Positions 35,092 through 46,879 of a stretch of 64,000 nucleotides of DNA are shown here, one piece after another. The notes below the pieces were generated by a model. The model did no database searches, had not been told where the DNA came from, and saw only the letters and a list, made by a program, of their open reading frames with translations. Each line of letters starts with the position of its first letter. Within the stretch, counting starts at the first letter, position 1. The stretch is from Bryopsis sp. KO-2023 (Eukaryota; Chlorophyta; Ulvophyceae; Bryopsidales; Bryopsidaceae). The stretch covers positions 3,162,001 to 3,226,000 of the forward strand of contig BSYQ01000012.1 in NCBI GenBank assembly GCA_030272585.1, written 5' to 3'. Both the position numbers and the translations under genes were made by a program.

Positions 35092-38000
35092 TGCAACGGT
35101 TAGGTCAGAGCGCCCCGAATAGAACGAAACCATGGGAGGGGAAAACACGACAACGGGCAAAAGAAAAGCGCTCCGAAACTGTGGGGGTCGGCGTCCTGGC
35201 TGACATGCGCGCAAAACCACCACGACGCTTTACGCGTTGCAAATTCTGAGCTGAAGGGAACTACCCTATCAAAAACGGGATTGCCGAACCCCCCTGACCT
35301 CCGAAAACCAGCAGTCTGCGAAGCCGACGCCGCGCATATGGGAGGAAGAAAGAATTGGAGCCACTCGGGGAAAATATATACCACTTTGGCGACACGTGAC
35401 AGGGTTGGGTCCAAAAAAAGGGCCCAACGCGCGCGCTCGTCACGCTTTGTGCTGCGAAACAACTCGCGTTTTCAGTTTCCCTCACCCAAACAACTGTGAT
35501 TGATCAGACTAGACCGGCGATTGCAGGTGGCCAACGTACCCCCATCCTGCGTCGGCCCTCGGGCGTTCTTCTTGAGGAGTCGGGGGGTAGCGGAACTTTC
35601 GCGCTCCCAGGCACGGCACCTCGCTCGCCAGACACGAAGCTATACATCTCGAGTGTTGGCCGACAGCGTGACGAAGACGGTCAATGCGTATAAGACGTTT
35701 TCCAGCCCCCCAAAACCAACGAAACGCTGTCGTTCTGGGTCACAGAAAACGTCCAAAACGACGTAGTACGGAGCGCAAAATGAGTTGTCCCCCCTCTGTT
35801 CGCCAAGCGGCACCTCGTCTGTCAGGCCGCAGACAACGCGTCTGTCATTTCGCTTGAGTTGAGCTTTATGCCCCCAAATCCCAATCTTCCCAATCTTCTC
35901 CGATTCGTCCAGCGAATTCACGACCACCTTGGCTGGGAAAAATCGAAACCCCCAAATCGGTTTCCTCCCCCCCTCCCAAAATCTCGGCGAGCTTCCCGAA
36001 ACTTTCCCCAGCGTGCGTTATTTTTGGAGGGAGAGAAACGCATCGCCGCAGTGATTGTGTAGTGCGGATCGAATCCTGGCGATTTTTTTCCACGGTGGGA
36101 TGTTGCTATGGTCGACCAACGTGACGCACCCCATCCACGGTTAAACGTGTATGCTCGTCATCATCCAGAGGCCTTCCGTCGAGCGTCCGAGCAGCCCGGG
36201 CCGCGACGAAACCACGACGCTCCAAAAGTGAAGGAAAGCCGACGTCTCTCCACCCCGAACAGGCATTCCCGCACGCTCGCTTGCATCCTCCACTACAGTC
36301 ATCCCAGCGAGCGCCCCGCTTCCCAACGACTCACGGTTCCACCGTTGTCGCTTGACGCCTTTGCCCGAGCACGAATACTTGAAGAAGTCTGTTCCCAACT
36401 GCTGCCTCCAGAGATCTCCAGCATTCACACGACTCCCCATCCCCACCCATGCGTACTCCTACCTCCAGGGCGGTTCGCGACAATCTCAATCGTCAATCTT
36501 CACACTGTCGGCAACTCTTGAGCGTGGATGTCCCCGACGCCATCCCGCGCGTTGGTTTCACACTCAATAGCTCCAATCCTCCCCTTTCGAGTGACTCGAA
36601 GTCTAGTTGTCGACGTCGACGGCGGACGAAGGGGTGGCAGCTTTGTCAGAGTGTGTTTGCTCGCGGTGGGATCGCATAGAGTGTGCGAGACAGAAACCGA
36701 TGAGATCCCACGACCAGATCCTGCCCGACAATTAGTGTCAGACGTAGACGATGTTGGGTCATTTTCCGCACAATTTCTCGAAGCGAGTCCTTCTGGAGTC
36801 ATCGCCACCCTCAACCCATCCTTTGTTTTCTCACACCAACTTTGGAGGTTTTTCGCCCTGTTCCATCACCACACCCACCTAATTATTTGACATTCCTCCC
36901 TCCAGCCAACCAACCAAACATCAAATTGAATTGTAAAGTGGAGTAGCCCTGTCCTGACTTCCAACCATTTGTACTTTTCTTTTTTTTTTACAAACATATT
37001 TTTGGCTTGAATGTGCTTATTTGATGAGGAAAAGGGAATCTGTTTGTTTCAACAGTTGTGAAAAAAACAACTGAAAACAAAATTGGTTTGGTTTTCTGTC
37101 CTCTTTCGAATGAAAATATCTTAACGTTTTCATATGTGCTCCTTTCAATCACAGTTTTCTTTTCAATTAACTTTTTCCTGAGTTTTTTCAATTCATCTCA
37201 AGCGAGTTGGCAAATGGTGGGTGCAATTTTGAATCCCCTCATAAGAATCAGTCGAGCCTTCAACAATAATTATTTACACTCCACCAATTGACACACCACC
37301 TCTTCCCATTAAGAAAACTTACAAAACAGATTTAAAAAAAGGAAAGCTCAGGACTTGACATTCACTGAATAAGATGACTAATTAAAAAGTAGCAAACAAA
37401 ATGAAAGCTCATTCAATAAGAGGACTCCTAACTATGCCAAAAAATTACGCTGAAAAAAAAACACAATCACATTGAGGAGCGATCATCTCCAGTCCCATTT
37501 TTTAAACCCCCAACAAAAATAAACCTGATAGATAGGAGGCTGCAACCGATATTTGACAGTCATGGAATCATAAAGATAAAAAACTCATTTTCCTGGACCT
37601 GTTATGAACAGAAGCTTCTTCAACTGCTGGCAATGAATGCCCCCGGAGATCAGATCAAATCTTTCATATCTATACTCCCGTCTTACATGGGTACTTTTCT
37701 AAACTTAGAAAAAAAATATAACATTACAGTTTGTCCACAGCATGCATTTGTCAATCAATTGAATCATTTATCTGAATACGGTCAACATTCATGATAAATT
37801 ATTTACTAGGAAAAAATAAAAAGACAAAAACAAACCTCAGCACACACAACAGCAAACACTCAACCAGACAAAGACCTTTGAATTTGACGGGGAAGTCAAA
37901 ATCATTTAATTGAAAAAAGGCAGCCACACGAGAAACTTGACTAAACCAATTTTTGGTTGCTCGTTGTTTTTTTTTTTCCTTTTTCCTTTTTGCCTTCTCT

Positions 38001-38181
38001 TTTTAAAGGCTTCTTCAAACATAAATTCCCAGCTGCAACGCTCACGTTCTCTCCGTTTTCCTGGGTTTCTTTCCAAAGGTCAGTCTCAGCCTCATGTCTG
38101 GCTGTCAGCATTGCTCCTTCCTCTTGAATTCACCCCACAAAGAAAAGTGGATGGCAGAGCCACTGATTGGATGCCACTCCA
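35092..38181. other. GATA upstream region and 3 kb without a recognised gene
   Basis: 35.1-36.8 kb is GC-rich compared with its surroundings and has overlapping open frames on both strands. The longest with an ATG on the plus strand is 36108-36521. None matches a known family or shows a clear splice chain, so this looks more like a promoter/5' UTR island of the GATA gene or an unrecognised gene. 36.9-38.1 kb is A/T-rich with nothing recognisable. Confidence 0.4.
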
Positions 38182-39434
38182 TCAAGCCATCCCCACAACG
38201 AAAAACATCGCGAACAGATACAGAACCGCAGCCCAAAGCAAACTCTTCAACATGACACCGTGATTCTCCGCCGCCAAGCTGACGCTGGACGTTTCGCCCT
38301 TGTTTTCGCTGTAACAAACCAAGATACTGCGGGGGACCTTGTTCATACAGGTGGGGATAGAGAAGCAAGTGTATGGCTCGTCCGGCATTTCCTTGCTGAA
38401 GGTGTAGCGAACTCGCAGACGAGGCTCCCCCCCGTCGCATGGTGCCCACATCTCTGACTTCACCCCCGCTGGCGTCGAGCTCACACATCCTACTTTGTCA
38501 TTCGAAGAAGGGTGTGCAAAGGGGTTGTCGCCAGGCTTCAGCCAGCTGCTATCCTCAGGCGCGAATCCACACGTTTCTGCCCTCGAGGCGTTCTTCACGT
38601 CGATCTCAATGCCGTGGTTGTTGAAGAAACAGGAAGACGGACCTCGCTTATAGATCAACGTGCATTGCTGCCCAGAGCAACTGTAAAGAAAGAAGCAGCG
38701 ACCACCCAGTAGTTAGATTCTACAGAACAGACGATATATCCATTCCACACAACAACGAATCGAAAAGTGCCTCTTGCCCACGATCCACCCGCCCCGCGTC
38801 CTACGATCCCCCAACAGGCGCAAGAGAAAAACGTCGCAGGAACGCACAAACGCTTACTTCTACCTAATCGGGCCGGAAAGCGAATATCTTCTTCTTCCCC
38901 CCCCCCCCCCCCGTTTCAACAACAAGCCGCATCTCAGGGGCTCCAATGTTTTTTCCAACGTTAAGATCTCACTCCGAATCTGAAAATATCGCCGTTTCAT
39001 GGTCAGGTTCAATCCCTCCAACCCAAGTAATCCAATGACACCTGTGAAAATATCCCACACCCGCCCACCGAATCAATCAATGTGGCCTATCCCCCCAGGT
39101 AGGACATTGAAATCAAAACAGCAAACCGCCCGTACTTCTCGCCCACGTAGAGAGGAACCGTCTCGTTCACTTTCAAGCACGCCCTAGCCTCCACGACAAA
39201 TCGACACTTCAACGCCAGCTTGGCCGCGTGATCCGTTGGCGGCGGGTAGCCGCAATCGCTTTCTGATTGGAGCAACAGCTTCGCATCGAGCGGGACGCCA
39301 AACAGCTTCAAGTCCGACTGACTCAGGATGGTTTCCGCACCGAGAAGGCTCCGATCCTTCGCAAGAACTTCCCCCAAGAAAGTGATCCAAATCAAGACGA
39401 GTGCAGAGATCTTTCCTGGAAACCGCCTCAGCAT
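38182..39434 (-). CDS. secreted 12-cysteine protein, paralogue A (265 aa)
   Basis: Two exons, 39434-39136 and 38680-38182 (TGA), joined in phase 2. The start MLRRFPGKISALVLIWITFL is a signal peptide. Exon 1 holds the family block SLLGAETIL, LFGVPLDAKLLLQSESDC. Exon 2 starts NCSGQQC and contains FFNNHGIEIDVKN, AETCGF, SSTPAGVKSEMWAPC and SIPTCM. It ends in a hydrophobic tail (LLWAAVLYLFAMFFVVGMA) typical of GPI-anchor signals. Twelve cysteines, three in exon 1 and nine in exon 2, match those in paralogues B and C. The gene is divergent from B, 459 bp away. I do not recognise the family; a surface location is inferred. Confidence 0.84.
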
Positions 39435-39893
39435 CGTGGGCGAAGTTCCGCTAAAGTCTGAGAACGAGGGGAGGGAAAACAAGCACCGTTTGGTTCGATC
39501 CCAGCACGATTTTCTTCGAAGGACGTTGGCTCCCCAACGTTGGGAAGCGTCGGTCTGATAAGACGCAGGGTTGGACTGGTTTTTTATTGTTGCTCGTTCT
39601 TCCATCATCGGTCGCCGCTTCTACGTGACTGTGAAACCACCCCCTTCGCAGTACAAGAATCCACCGAGAAGGCAGTACAACGATACTCAATACACTTCTG
39701 ACCAATTGCTCTACAGATACCGTCCGTGGTCGCTGAGCGGTCCAGACATTGTTCGTAGTGATATGTGTGTGAAAACACCCTCTGCTGATGTCGAAACCAC
39801 CGTCGTGTCGTAGATCGTCAATCCCAGTCGCCTGCTGCGCTTTGCTATTGGCCGGTTATTGTTGTGTAGGATGAACTTGGCCGCGTATCGGTG
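39435..39893. promoter_or_regulatory. shared upstream region of paralogues A and B
   Basis: 459 bp between the divergent start codons of A (39434, minus) and B (39894, plus). It must carry both promoters. No specific element could be identified. Confidence 0.4.
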
Positions 39894-41084
39894 ATGGATT
39901 ATCCTCGCAGAATCGGTTGGTGGATTCGGGCGGTGGCTTGCATATGGCTTGCGGCAGGGGTTGCAGACAGCGTCGAGTTTGGACGGGATCTGCTGGGATC
40001 TGATGTTGCTTTCGGCAAAACGAAACTGGAATATTTCGATTTGCCGAAGGATGCGGAGCTTATCCTGCAATCCGAGACCGACTGCCCGGATCCTGCTTCC
40101 ATTCAAATCGAGGCGAAAAATAGGGCTCTGTGTCAAACGACATCGAGAGTGAGGGATTGTATGAATATCTCCGCGACAGAGCCTCTGTGGACCGCCAGGT
40201 AGATCTGAGTGCAGGAAAAGCTGAGCGCCAATGTTGATGTTGGCCTAGACCAATTCGCCGGGGTGGGATCTAGAACGCAGGGGTGTATGAGAATGAAATC
40301 GGCCACCAGTCGGGCCTAGGGCGTGGTATGGATCACATCACATACAGAAGAGATTTTAACAGATATTTTCACGTTTGCTGTCGGATCCAGAGAATAGAAT
40401 GAATGAATGTTTGATTTCACATTAGGCACACTTGCCCAACGAAGGCTGTCCACAATGAGGTGATTCAGCTTTCAGAGAATAGGCTTACAGTAATATTGGA
40501 GCGAAAAACAAACTCATGTCTATTGTGGTGATGGCCACAGGAACTGCACTCAGGAGTATTGCGTGGCGGAAAACAGTTACCCAGAGACTGTCTGTTTGCT
40601 GGAGAGCTATGCGATCCCAGTGGATATAAAAAACAAAACCAGACGTGCAACCTGTGGGCTGGATCCTTCCGACAAAATCTGGCTGGAGCCCACCCTGAAC
40701 TTTGCAGCCATCAAAACATCCAGCGAAAACGTAAGCTGCTCAGTAGTCACCCCGGCAGGCGTCAGTTCGCACATCTGGGTGGACTGCGTGAATGGCAGAC
40801 CTGAGTTTCGATATCGTCTGCTGTTCTCTGAGGATAGGAAGCTCAAGAAGAAACGACCATTCGCCTGTGTGATCATCCCGACATGTATACAAAACCAGTG
40901 GAATTCCATGATGGTGTGCTATAAGGAGGGTGGGGGAGGCAAAGCCACGAAGGAAAAAAGGAATTTCAAACTCATGGGGGAAAAATCAGCATCAGTTCGC
41001 ACTATGAATGGGATCGGGTGCCGCCTTCACTTATTGGTGTTGTTTTTCATCTTGGTGGGATTTTTTCTTATTCCCCAGTGGTGA
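39894..41084 (+). CDS. secreted 12-cysteine protein, paralogue B (282 aa)
   Basis: Exons 39894-40198 and 40541-41084 (TGA), phase 2 junction (AG|G). The N-terminus is a signal peptide (WIRAVACIWLAAGVADSVEF). Exon 1 has DLLGSDVAF, EYFDLPKDAELILQSETDC. Exon 2 has NCTQEYC, ESYAIPVDIKNKTRRATCGL, VTPAGVSSHIWVDCVNGRPE and IIPTCI. It ends in a hydrophobic C-terminus (LLVLFFILVGFFLIPQW). The DNA of exon 2 shares long identical blocks with paralogue C. Potential N-glycosylation sites are present (NCT, NKT). Function is unknown; probably surface-anchored. Confidence 0.85.
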
Positions 41085-42601
41085 GTGGGTGGGAGGATGA
41101 CTGTAGAAAGACTGCTGGTGTTGAGCCCAGGGTGTATGCTGGGCTGGGGTGATTCGAATTCAATTGAGATGTATGGGCGATCGGCCAGCCCTCAAGTTTC
41201 TTGTTCGTTCGTGGATTTTTTGATTTTTTTTTTTGCTGGTAAAAAAGAGCAAGAAATCAAGAGAAGGATGGTATGATTTGACTGTGGATGCGTGTAGGGC
41301 TGTCATAGGTACTAGTGCTTTCAAAAACATGTCCAGAACTTGAACGTGTTTTGAGTTTTCTTCAATGTTTTTTTTTTAAACCTTCTTTCTTTTTTTATAT
41401 AGACGCTTCCACCCGAAAGAAGGAAGGTGGTGTTGAAAATCTGCGTGTGTGATTGTTTTTTCTTTTCAACGAGGGGGAATTAATCTGTTGTTTTTTGGAT
41501 TTGGTGAGTTGCAGAATCTTTTTTTTTTGGAAGTGGCCAGCCAGGCTCCTTGTTAAGCCCACCTTTTTGGGTTTTTTCTTTCTTTTCTCTTAAAATCAAA
41601 TTTATGTGTGCTGAGCAGTCGCACACATTTTAGACCTTTGACCTGTTGATCCATCATGCGATCATAAGAAAAAAATGAATGAAAAAGCTGTGGATTTTAG
41701 TTGTGTTCTTCTAGTTTTTTTTATTATTTTTTTTTTCATGGCGGAGGGAGGGGGTTCTGTGAATGACAAAGTCGACTGGTGCTTTTTTCTTGGTGAAATT
41801 ATTTCTTCTATTTGATATGGAAAAGAGTGTGGGCACTGAACAGCTAGCAGGAGTGATTCCTACCCAAATTTTCAATATTACTCAGTGGGGTGAGGATGCG
41901 ACATGCTTTCGGTGCTTGAAATGATTTTTGATAAGAAAACGATAAGGGAAATCCTTGTGTGGATTGGTTGGATGAGTTCAGACTGAATTGAGAGGTTGGG
42001 ATCAGACTGGTTCACTTTCGCTGGGAAAATAACATGCGGCTGGGTGGATAGATCAATAAACCTCGAATTTTTTTGTTGCAACGAATTCAATGCATCTGTT
42101 GGGTGGAATGGATGATCCCACACATTGTTCCATAGATTGAATCATTTGAAAAAAAGAAACGATGAAAAGTTTGATAATTATTATCTGTGGAGTGTTGAAA
42201 ACAAAATAACTATCAGCAGTTCAGATCTGTTTCGGTTTAAGAAATAGATATTGAAGGTATGACCATGGAAAATCGGGAAAAAACTTTCCCACTCTCCAGT
42301 CGGCTTTCAAACTCGTGCCCGCGTTTGAAGGGTTTGTTGGGAAGAGCAGTACAAATACATGTAAAAATATACATCGTGAAAGATCAATCGCCTGCGACGT
42401 CGAAACTCTCTCCGGTGTATTTCGCTAAGAGAAGGGGATATGGTTCAAAGCATCGTTTTCGATCATCCACACCGAGGACTCGGCCACGTGAATTCAGAGG
42501 TTCGCGATTCTGTGTTGTTGTATGAGCAAAACGCAAACGCCAACACTCCGACAGCCCTTTCTCAAGATTGTGTGTCGCAAGCCAGGTAGAAAGGAGGTCA
42601 T
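41085..42601. other. intergenic between paralogues B and C
   Basis: 3' flank of B and upstream region of C. T-rich tracts occur at 41221-41232, 41371-41400 and 41717-41738. No gene was seen. Confidence 0.45.
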
Positions 42602-43757
42602 ATGGGTAGCAGGAGTTTCGTGAACACCACATTCCGAATAGAGCTGTGCATTTCGTTGATTCTTTCCTTATCGGAGGGTTTGGTGGCTTTTCAATCCAAG
42701 CGAGAATTGCTGGGGGCGGAGGCGGTGCTCGGGGAAGAGAAATTGGCGCATTTCGACCTTCCGGAAGATGTCGAGCTTTTGCTTCAGTCTGAGTCGAACT
42801 GCCCACATCCAGTCCCCCCACGTGTTCGAGCCAGATCCGCCGTGCTGTGCGGTACCACCCTCAAGACCAGAAAATGTTTGAATTACACTGAAACGGAGAC
42901 TCTCTTTACTGTCAGGTGGATAAGCTTTCAATTTTAATTTCATGAAAAGAATGCGACATTGATCCGCACCCCGAAAACAAATCTAATGGCTTAAGAACTA
43001 CCCAAGAACTACCCACATGGAATCGTAGCGAATAGCTTTAGAGGTCAGAATTTTTTTCCCTGGCTGATCCAAGAGAGTACACAGAAAAAAAAGTAGACAA
43101 GAACCCAATTGATCGATCATTGCCTCAATTGCTGGAAATATAAAAAAAAAAATCGATACAAAAAGAACCAGTTTTGTCTGTAGCAAAGAAAGATGAATGT
43201 ACGTGAATCCTTTGTATCGATGTCGCAGAAATTGCACCCACGATCATTGTGTGGGGAAAGACAGCTACCAAAAGACTGCCTGTTTTCTGGAGAGCTATGG
43301 AATCTCAGTGGATATAAAAAACAAAACCAGACGTAAAACATGTGGGCTGGATCCTTCCGACAAAATCTGGCTGGAGCCAGCTGTGAATCCAGTTGCTCTA
43401 AAAACGAATGGAGAAGTCAGCTGCGATTTAGCCACCCCCCCCGGAGTGATATCTCAAATCTGGGCGGAGTGTGTCGATGGCAGACCAGAGTTACGACACC
43501 ATCTGCATTTTATGGAAGAGAGGAAAATGCTTAAAGATAGAAATTTCACATGCTTGATCAATCCAACTTGCATAAAGGGCCGACAGGAGGCGACGTTTCT
43601 GTGTTATGCTGAAAAAGATTTAGCCAACGGAGATGCTGAGTTGGCGAGTTTTGGATCGAGGGATGATATGAATGGCACTGGAAATGGATGCAGGGAATCG
43701 GCTTTGCCAAAATTGGGGTTGATTCTATTTGGGATGATGGTTGCGATGTGTTGCTGA
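42602..43757 (+). CDS. secreted 12-cysteine protein, paralogue C (280 aa)
   Basis: Exons 42602-42915 and 43229-43757 (TGA), phase 2 junction (AG|A). The N-terminal hydrophobic segment is IELCISLILSLSEGLVAF. Exon 1 has ELLGAEAVLGEEKL, HFDLPEDVELLLQSESNC. Exon 2 has NCTHDHC, ESYGISVDIKNKTRRKTCGL, ATPPGVISQIWAECVDGRPE and INPTCI. It ends in a short hydrophobic tail (LGLILFGMMVAMCC). It has the same intron position and the same twelve cysteines as A and B. It is in tandem with B. Function is unknown. Confidence 0.85.
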
Positions 43758-44787
43758 GAAAAAAAAAAGTTTGCTGAGATTGCATAATCAATTAAATATG
43801 GAGAGAAAAAATTATATATATGTATGCATGGGATGTCGAGAAAAAGTGTGAGATGTTGTTGTTGCTGTTGTTGTACTTTTTTTGGGGGGGGGAGGGGGAG
43901 GAAGTTATCCAGCATTTGTTTCTTTTTTTGTTGAACTGAACCACGCATATATCGTTGGTGGTGTTTTTTTTTTTGCTCAAGTAGACCATCTCTTTGTTTT
44001 GGCTGCATTGGAGCAGCATCATGTTTGTCACCTACAAATGATTTTTGTTTTATGCAAGGGGTTAGGTTTACTTCGCAATTTGTGAGCCTGGGAATAATCT
44101 AATTTTGAAACATACGTGTTTTTCAATGTTTTTCAAGTACATGCCTTGCCCCATCCCATTCTGATCAAATTTGTGGTAGGATGGTGAAATAGGATGAATC
44201 AGATTGCGACATTCCTGCTTGATATGAGTGTCATTCTTTAAAAATAGAATGACAATATATTGTAGTCATCTTTTGGGTAGTGGTTTCTGGACTTGATGTA
44301 AAAAACTGGGGTCAATTTCTCTGATCTGCTGTGGGTTTTTTCAGTGAGATAATCGGTTGATACGGGGATGTGGGGAGTTTCATCTGTTTGGTCGTTTGGT
44401 CTGCATTCATGCCGAGTTCGTCGCTCCATTGATGAAACATCCCCCTGAAAATGAAGGTCCAACATTTTCAGTCCTTTTGAACCCCACTCAGAATTCAGCC
44501 CACCTCATGAAAGGGTGGGCCGCTACCACCTGTTTCTGCGCGAAAACACAGCCTGATCAACAAAACCACCCAAAACAGTCGGGCCTCTGTACGGAAAATT
44601 GCTTTAAGAAAGCTGTTGAAAGATCTCCAACACATGTCGGCACGCCCACCAATCGCCGCCCAACGATTTCTGACATAGTCAATGCAGGAATGGCAGGCGC
44701 CGCCTTTGTTGCAGGAACTGTATACGTCGAACCAAGTCTATTTTGTTGTGTATGTTCAGCACCACATGGTGAACTGTTCTTGTTGGG
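43758..44787. other. intergenic, no gene called
   Basis: Contains a T7G9 tract at 43877-43892. A plus-strand frame from 44357 to 44791 is open for 144 codons, but no family or splice partner is seen, and its first codon is not convincing. Confidence 0.35.
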
Positions 44788-45067
44788 ATGAAAGGGAAGA
44801 AAGGCGGCAAAAAGAAGGGCAAAAAGAAATCCTCCAAGTCGAAGGGGCCGCCGCCAGAACCTTTCATCTATGATTTGTTGACGATAGACCAGCTCAAGCA
44901 GTCACAAGACGAATTCGTGCGTTGCAGGTGAACAACAATTTTCTGACGGCAAACGCACTGTTTTTCACAGTGTCGAAGCGAGACATGTTTCTGAATATTT
45001 GACGCCCCCTCCAACAACGATTCTTCCCCCTGCCCCTCCCAACGACCAACAAAAACACAAAATGTAA
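44788..45067 (+). CDS. small lysine-rich protein (about 78 aa, two exons)
   Basis: Exons 44788-44927 and 44971-45067 (TAA), joined in phase 2 across a 43 bp intron. The N-terminus is almost pure Lys/Gly/Ser (MKGKKGGKKKGKKKSSKSKG). It is followed by PFIYDLLTIDQLKQSQDEF and a Pro/Thr-rich tail ending KHKM. Similar Lys/Gly-rich starts occur in some axonemal and coiled-coil proteins, but no identity is claimed. It may instead be the first part of the next gene; the phases seen here do not join the two. Confidence 0.42.
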
Positions 45068-45068
45068 A

Positions 45069-45858
45069 ATGGACACTCGAGGGAATCTCGGCCAAGCACT
45101 GCACGTTGCAGTTTTCTTGCTGGTTGTTGATGATGCATCCCTCCATGAATGTATGGCTCAAAACGCCTGTGAGCGCAGGCTTTGTAACACCGAAGTCACT
45201 CTCCTCAACTTCGAAATCCCATCCTTGTGTACCAATTCGACGCTTGCATCCATAAAACACGCCATCCAAACCAGGCACGCTGGGGCTGTGTACGATGTGA
45301 TTCTCTTCAAAGACAGCGTGAGTTCAACCTGGGAGCCGAGCTATTCTGTTTTGTCGGCCGCATCAACTGCTTCGAATTCGTTCCTCAAAAAGTGATTCTG
45401 GACTTAGAGGTGGCCTTAGTTTTAGTCTAATATTTCCTGTGGTGTTGTCTCTCTCTGCAGCCCCGTCCAGAATATATGATCTACGACACCGATCATTCGA
45501 CCTTGAGGGATATTGGCGTCAGAGGGGCGACTGGGGGTGAGCCTTTTTCTTACCTCTCTGGTGGTGGGATTTCAGCTGTTGGACCAGGGAGGATGTGCGA
45601 CTGAGGAAACTTTTCAGACTTGGCGGTTTTGTGATGCGTTTCTTTTTGTTCTTTCAAGGGAACTGTGAGGATTATCCCACCTTGACGCTGTTCTACGATT
45701 TCCCTCCCCAGCACTCTGACGACCCCCTCCTCACAATGATGACAGGGGGGGATCTCATGAAAAGGGCCGTGGCGGCCGGGTCGACCCACCCACCCACCCA
45801 CCACCCCAACGCCAGGAGAGAGAAGAAAAAATCTCAATTGGGTGTGGAAGTGGGCTGA
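45069..45858 (+). CDS. unknown protein, three exons (174 aa)
   Basis: Exons 45069-45317, 45461-45536 and 45659-45858 (TGA). Donors GTGAGT and GTGAGC, and matching phases. The start is one base after the TAA of the preceding gene. The N-terminal part has a hydrophobic stretch (ALHVAVFLLVVDDASLHEC). The middle reads EIPSLCTNSTLASIKHAIQT, then VYDVILFKDS and YMIYDTDHSTLRDIGVRG, then LTLFYDFPP. This alternation of strands and a helix could be a ubiquitin-like (beta-grasp) fold, which is inference only. The tail is His/Pro/Lys-rich. No family is recognised. A start upstream of the ATG cannot be excluded. Confidence 0.52.
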
Positions 45859-46879
45859 GAGGTGGTGGTCGGGTATTTGTATTGGTTATCGTTCCATTTT
45901 TGCGCGGATATGTGTTGGTTTTGTTAAATTTGTGAGCTTTTCCTTGGGTTGCATTTCTGCGTAATGAGGCAGAAAACGAGATATTGTAAAACCCTTCAGA
46001 ATGAAGCTGTGGATGTTGTGGGTGTAACTGACTGAGGTCGGTGAATCAGAGTCTGCTCAGAGGTGATCAGAAATGGAATGAGGTGCATATCCAATATGGA
46101 CTGAGGAAAATGAAAGAGAATTCTCCCTTGTTCCAGTGAATTTGACAAGTGGAAATACAGAATTTGATCAATGTCGGGATACATATGTTTGCATAGATGA
46201 TGGATTGCTTCCGACAAAAAGAAACTTGAAGAGTTTCTGATTTTTTGCTTCCCCTCATGAACCCCAAATGGGTGAAATTAATACGAGTCCATGTAATTAA
46301 CGAGAAAAAAAGGAACACATGTCTTCTGATTTTTTCCCCTGTTTTCATCTTCTTCTAAATACGGAGCCCCACCACATCTCTTCTGCACCCACAAACACAC
46401 CTAAAGCAAAAAACAACCTCCAGCAAAAAACAACACATAATCTCCTTCAAATCCAACCCCCCCACCCCAAAATCAAAAAACCAACCCCTCCCCCCCTTTC
46501 CACACAAACGAACAGGCCCCTCTTTCCTCCACACAAGGTATCTCCGATTACCCTTTTCTTTTTTTCCTCTGCAATTGGGAACACAATTGACGCCCCCTTA
46601 ATTTTTGTTTTTTTTTTCTCCCTTTTTAACCAACCACCTGTATATACCATCATCTCAATGCTCAAGAAATACGATGCTAGCCGCCACTGGCTGCACAAAC
46701 CTTTCCCAGACTTTCAAACCTTTTTTTTTTTTTTTTTGCTTGACAAAAGGGGAGGGGGAAAAGAGGGAAATGATTTTCAAACACCATGGCAGTAACCTCT
46801 ATAAGTTCTTCTTCTTTTGCGTGTAAACAAACTTCGTGCCCTGATTTTTTTGTTTTTGTTTTTCCACCCTCTACATCCT
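45859..46879. other. converging 3' flanks, no gene
   Basis: Lies between the 3' ends of the 45 kb gene and PABPN1. C/A-rich and T-rich low-complexity sequence, including a T-run at 46722-46737. No coding exon was recognised. Confidence 0.45.

Noticed and set aside
36108..36814. GC-rich overlapping ORFs upstream of the GATA gene
   Set aside because: Open on both strands because of base composition; no motif or splice chain favours one.
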